NCBI GenBank assembly: GCA_963966185.1
Contig: CAWZYM010000140.1
Location: forward strand, 1-64,000
Direction of reading: 5' to 3'
DNA length: 64,000 nucleotides
From: Rhabditoides inermis
Taxonomy: Eukaryota; Nematoda; Chromadorea; Rhabditida; Rhabditidae
Shown in pieces: positions 59,539 through 64,000 of the stretch (the stretch's first letter is position 1; each line of letters begins with the position of its first letter). The notes under the pieces were generated by a model. That model saw only the letters and a program-made list of their open reading frames with translations, was not told the origin of the DNA and made no database searches. The translations under genes and the position numbers were made by a program.

Positions 59539-62500
59539 AATATATGAGAACAAACATCTGCAGTGTTGTAGTGCAGGTTCTGCCAACTTTCCCAATCCTT
59601 GGTAGGAGTCACGAGTGTTGCAATATATGAGAAGAAACCTCTGAAGTGTTGTAGTGCAGGTTTTGCCAATTTTCCTTGTTCTTAGTAGGGACCATGAATA
59701 CTTTATTGTATTGGGACAAGCTTTTGGCGTGTTTTTGTGCAGGTTTAGCCAAATTTCCCTGTCCTTGGTAGGAGAAAGGAAAGTTGTATTCCAGCGTGAC
59801 AAGTTTCTGGTGTGTTGTCGTGCAGGTTTTGCCAATTTTCCGTGTCCTTGGTAGGGGAAAGGAAAGTCGTATCATATCGTAACGAGCCTCTGGAATGTTG
59901 TCGTGCAGGTTTTGCCAACTTTCCTTGTCCTTGGTAGGGATAAGGAAAGTCGTATTATATCGTGACAAGTCTCTGGAGTGTTGTCGTGCAGGTTTTGCAA
60001 GTTTTCCTTCTCTAGGCAGGGGCCACAAGTGTTTTAATGTCTTGGAACAAACGTCTTGAGTGTTGTCGTGCAGGTTTTGCCGTTTTACCTTGTCCTTGGT
60101 TGGAACCACGAGTGTTGCAATATATGAGAACAAACAACTGCAGTGTTGTGGTGCAGGTTCTGCCAACTTTCCCAGTCCTTGGTAGGAGTCACGAGTGTTG
60201 CAATATATGAGAACAAACCTCTGAAGTGTTGTAGTGCAGGTTTTGCCAACTTTCCTTGTCCTTGGTAAGGAAACGGAAAGTCGTATTATATCGTGACAAG
60301 CCTCTGGAGTGTTGTCGTGCAGGTTTTTCCAATTTTCCTTGTCCTTGGTTGGAACCACGAGTGTTGCAATATATGAGAACAAACATCTGCAGTGTTGTAG
60401 TGCAGGTTTTGCCAATTTACTTGTCTTTGTTAGGAGCCACGAGTGTTGCAATATATGAGAACAAACCTATGAAGTGTTGTAGTGCAGGTTTTGCCAATTT
60501 TACTTGTCTTTGTTAGGAGCCACGAGTGTTGCAATATATGAGAACAAACCTATGAAGTGTTGTAGTGCAGGTTTTGCCAACTTTCCTTGTCCTTGGTAAG
60601 GAAACGGAAAGTCGTATTATATCGTGACAAGCCTCCGGAGTGTTGTCGTGCAGGTTTTTCCAATTTTCCTTGTCCTTGGTAAGAGAAAGGAAAGTCGTAT
60701 TATATCGTGACAAGCCTCTGGACAGTTGTCGTGCAAGTTTTGCCAATTTTCCTTGTCCTTGTCAGGAGCCACGAGTGATGCAATATATGAATATATGAGA
60801 ACAAACCTCTGAAGTGTTGTAGTGCAGGTTTTGCTAATTTTCGTTTCCTTTGTTCTTGAATAGGAGCACGAATACTTTATTGTATTGGGGCAAATTTCTG
60901 AGGTGTTGTAGTGCAGGTTTTGCCAGCTTTCCTTGTCCTTGGTAAGAGCCACGAGTGTAGCAATATATGAGAACAAACCTATGAAGTGTTTTAGTGCAGG
61001 TTTTGCCAATTTTCCTTGTCCTTGTTAGGAGCCACGAGTGTTGCAATTTATGAGAACAAACCTATGAAGTGTTGTAGTGCAGGTTTTGCCAACTTTCCTT
61101 GTCCTTGGTAGGAGTAAGGAAAGTCGTATTATATTGTGACAAGTCTCTGGAGTGTTGTCGTGCAGGTTTTGCCAATTTTCCTTGTATTTGGTAGGGACTA
61201 GGAAAGTTTTATTCCATCGTGACAAGCCTCTGGAATGTTGTCGTGCAGGTTTTGCCATTTTTCCTTGTCCTTGTTAGGAGCCACGAGTGTTGCAATATAT
61301 GAGAGCAAACCTATGAAGTGTTGTAGTGCAGGTTTTGCCAACTTTCCTTGTCCTTGGTAGGAGTAAGGAAAGTCGTATTATATTGTGACAAGTCTCTGGA
61401 GTGTTGTCGTGCAGGTTTTGCCAATTTTCCTTGTTCTTAGTAGGGACCATGAATACTTTATTGTATTGGGACAAGCTTTTGGCGTGTTTTTGTGCAGGTT
61501 TAGCCAAATTTCCCTGTCCTTGGTAGGAGAAAGGAAAGTTGTATTCCAGCGTGACAAGTTTCTGGTGTGTTGTCGTGCAGGTTTTGCCAATTTTCCGTGT
61601 CCTTGGTAGGGGAAAGGAAAGTCGTATCATATCGTAACGAGCCTCTGGAATGTTGTCGTGCAGGTTTTGCCAACTTTCCTTGTCCTTGGTAGGGATAAGG
61701 AAAGTCGTATTATATCGTGACAAGTCTCTGGAGTGTTGTCGTGCAGGTTTTGCCAATTTTCCTTGTTCTTGTTAGGAGCCACGAGTGTTTTGATGTCTTG
61801 GAACAAACGTCTTGAGTGTTGTCGTGCAGGTTTTGCCGTTTTACCTTGTCCTTGGTTGGAACCACGAGTGTTGCAATATATGAGAACAAACATCTGCAGT
61901 GTTGTGGTGCAGGTTCTGCCAACTTTCCCAGTCCTTGGTAGGAGTCACGAGTGTTGCAACATATGAGAACAAACCTCTGAAGTGTTGTAGTGCAGGTTTT
62001 GCCAATTTTCCTCGTCTTTAGTAGGGACCACGATTACTTTATTGTATTGGGACAAGCCTCTGGAGTGTTGTCGTGCAGGTTTTGCCAATTTTCTTTGTCC
62101 TTGGTCGGGGAAAGGAAAGTCGTATTATATCGTGACAAGCCTCTGGACAGTTGTCGTGCAGGTTTTGCCAATTTTCCTTGTCCTTGTTAGGAGCCACGAG
62201 TGTTGCAATATTCGAAACAAACCTATGAAGTGTTGTAGTGCAGGTTTTGCCAACTTTCCTTGTCCTTGTTAGGAGCCACGAGTGTTTTAATGTATTGGAA
62301 CAAACGTCTGGAGTGTTGTCGTGCAGGTTTTGCCAATTTTCCTTGTTCTTGTTAGGAGCCACGAGTGTTTTGATGTATTGGAACAAACGTCTGGAGTGTT
62401 GTCGTGCAGGTTTTGCCAATTTTCCTTGTCCTTGGTAGGGGAAAGGAAAGTTGTATTCCAGCGTGACAAGCCTCTGGAATGTTGTCGTGTGGGTTTTGCC

Positions 62501-64000
62501 AATTTTCCTTGTCCTTGCTAGGAGCCACGAGTGTTGCAATATATGAATATATGAGAACACACCTATGAAGTGTTGTAGTGCAGGTTTTGCCAACTTTCCT
62601 TGTCTTTGGTAGGGGTAAGGAAAGTCGTATTATGTCGTGACAAGCCTCTGGAATGTTGTCGTGCAGGTTTTGCCAATTTTCCTTGTCCTTGTTAGGAGCC
62701 ACGAGTGTTTTCATGTATTGGAACAAACGTCTGGAGTGTTGTCATGCAGGTTTTGCCAATTTTCCTTGTCCTTGTTAGGAGCCACGAGTGTTTTAATGTA
62801 TTGGAACAAACGTCTGGAGTGTTGTCGTGCAGGTTTTGCCAATTTTCCTTGTTCTTGTTAGGAGCCACGAGTGTTTTGATGTATTGGAACAAACGTCTGG
62901 AGTGTTGTCGTGCAGGTTTTGCCAATTTTCCTTGTCCTTGGTAGGGGAAAGGAAAGTTGTATTCCAGCGTGACAAGTCTCTGGTGTGTTGTCGTGCAGGT
63001 TTTGCGAATTTTCCTTTTTCTTTGCAGGAGGCACGAGTGTTTTAATGTATTGGAACGAACGTCTGAAGTGTTGTCGTGCAGGTTTTGCCAAATTTCCGTG
63101 TCTTTGGTAGGGGAAAGGAAAGTCGTATTATATCGTGACAAGCCTCTGGAGTGTTGTCGTGCAGGTTTTGCCAATTTTCCTTGTCCTTGTTAGGAGCCAC
63201 GAGTGTTGCAATTTATGAGAACAAACCTATGAAGTGTTGTAGTGCAGGTTTTGCCAACTTTCCTTGTCCTTGGTAGGAGTAAGGAAAGTCGTATTATATT
63301 GTGACAAGTCTCTGGAGTGTTGTCGTGCAGGTTTTGCCAATTTTCCTTGTATTTGGTAGGGACTAGGAAAGTTTTATTCCATCGTGACAAGCCTCTGGAA
63401 TGTTGTCGTGCAGGTTTTGCCATTTTTCCTTGTCCTTGTTAGGAGCCACGAGTGTTGCAATATATGAGAGCAAACCTATGAAGTGTTGTAGTGCAGGTTT
63501 TGCCAACTTTCCTTGTCCTTGGTAGGAGTAAGGAAGGTCGTATTATATTGTGACAAGTCTCTGGAGTGTTGTCGTGCAGGTTTTGCCAATTTTCCTTGTT
63601 CTTAGTAGGGACCATGAATACTTTATTGTATTGGGACAAGCTTTTGGCGTGTTTTTGTGCAGGTTTTGCCAATTTTCCTTGTCCTTGTTAGGAGCCACGA
63701 GTGTTGCAATTTATGAGAACAAACCTATGAAGTGTTGTAGTGCAGGTTTTGCCAACTTTCCTTGTCCTTGGTACGGGAAAGGAAAGTCGTATTATATCGT
63801 GACAAGCCTCTGGAATGTTGTCGTGCAGGTTTTGCCAATTTTCCTTGTCCTTGTTAGGAGCCACGAGTGTTTTAATGTATTTGAACAAACGTCTGGAGTG
63901 TTGTCGTGCAGGGTTTGCCAACTTTCCTTGTCCTTGGTAAGGGAAAGGAAAGTCGTATTATATCGTGACAAGCCTCTGGAGTGTTGTCGTGCAGGTTTTG

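Larger units (their letters stand above)
35531..64000 (+). repeat. 83/89-bp satellite array, block III
   Basis: The array resumes in the same orientation and continues to the end of the window. It is a mosaic of segments also seen in blocks I and II. About 36.7-39.65 kb resembles 28-30.6 kb; about 39.6-40.2 kb resembles 30.7-31.3 kb; about 49.4-50.4 kb resembles 12.6-13.6 kb. Local HORs of 1,091, about 1,834 and 1,749 bp are nested in it. No genes are supported. Confidence 0.96.

Overview
The window is almost entirely one tandem satellite array of a eukaryotic genome. The basic monomer is 83 bp; for example, the shared box GTGCAGGTTTTGCC recurs at 541 and 624. All monomers I followed lie head to tail in one orientation, roughly 740 copies over about 61.6 kb. 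I see no convincing protein-coding gene, tRNA, rRNA or CRISPR array. The many short open frames on both strands are satellite translations. The 83-bp period rotates the reading frame at each monomer, and the frames end at stops built into particular monomer variants.

Each monomer has a fairly constant half (GTGCAGGTTTTGCCAATTTTCC) and a variable half that occurs as a few related modules. I call these A (AAGGAAAGTCGTATTATATC), B (GAGCCACGAGTGTTGCAATA), C (GAGTGTTTTAATGTATTGG), D (ATGAATACTTTATTGTATTG) and E, an 89-bp form (GAGACCACGAATACTTTATT). The modules are arranged in higher-order repeats (HORs) of several sizes: 580, 1,091, 1,321, 1,749, about 1,834, about 1,927/2,093, 2,572, 3,568 and 3,779 bp. 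Many copies are nearly identical, so local amplification was recent and repeated.

Layout: 1-20,438 is array block I; 20,439-20,986 is a 548-bp MITE-like DNA transposon with 12-bp inverted ends and a 9-bp target duplication; 20,987-33,725 is array block II; 33,726-35,530 is a 1,805-bp composite, non-satellite insertion; 35,531-64,000 is array block III. The composite holds GC-rich palindromes, a CGG run, a CpG-rich promoter-like stretch, a GA microsatellite, a 314-bp inverted-repeat element, and a 394-bp fold-back element with perfect 121-bp arms. Paralogous HOR copies elsewhere in the window preserve the empty site of both insertions, which fixes the inserted lengths exactly.

This looks like centromeric, pericentromeric or other heterochromatic DNA. 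An arthropod source is plausible from the style of the unique DNA (CpG-rich DNA beside GA/CT microsatellites, and an ACAGATGGCGGCTAG-type motif), but this is a weak inference and I cannot name the species. Nothing here supports a prokaryotic or viral source.
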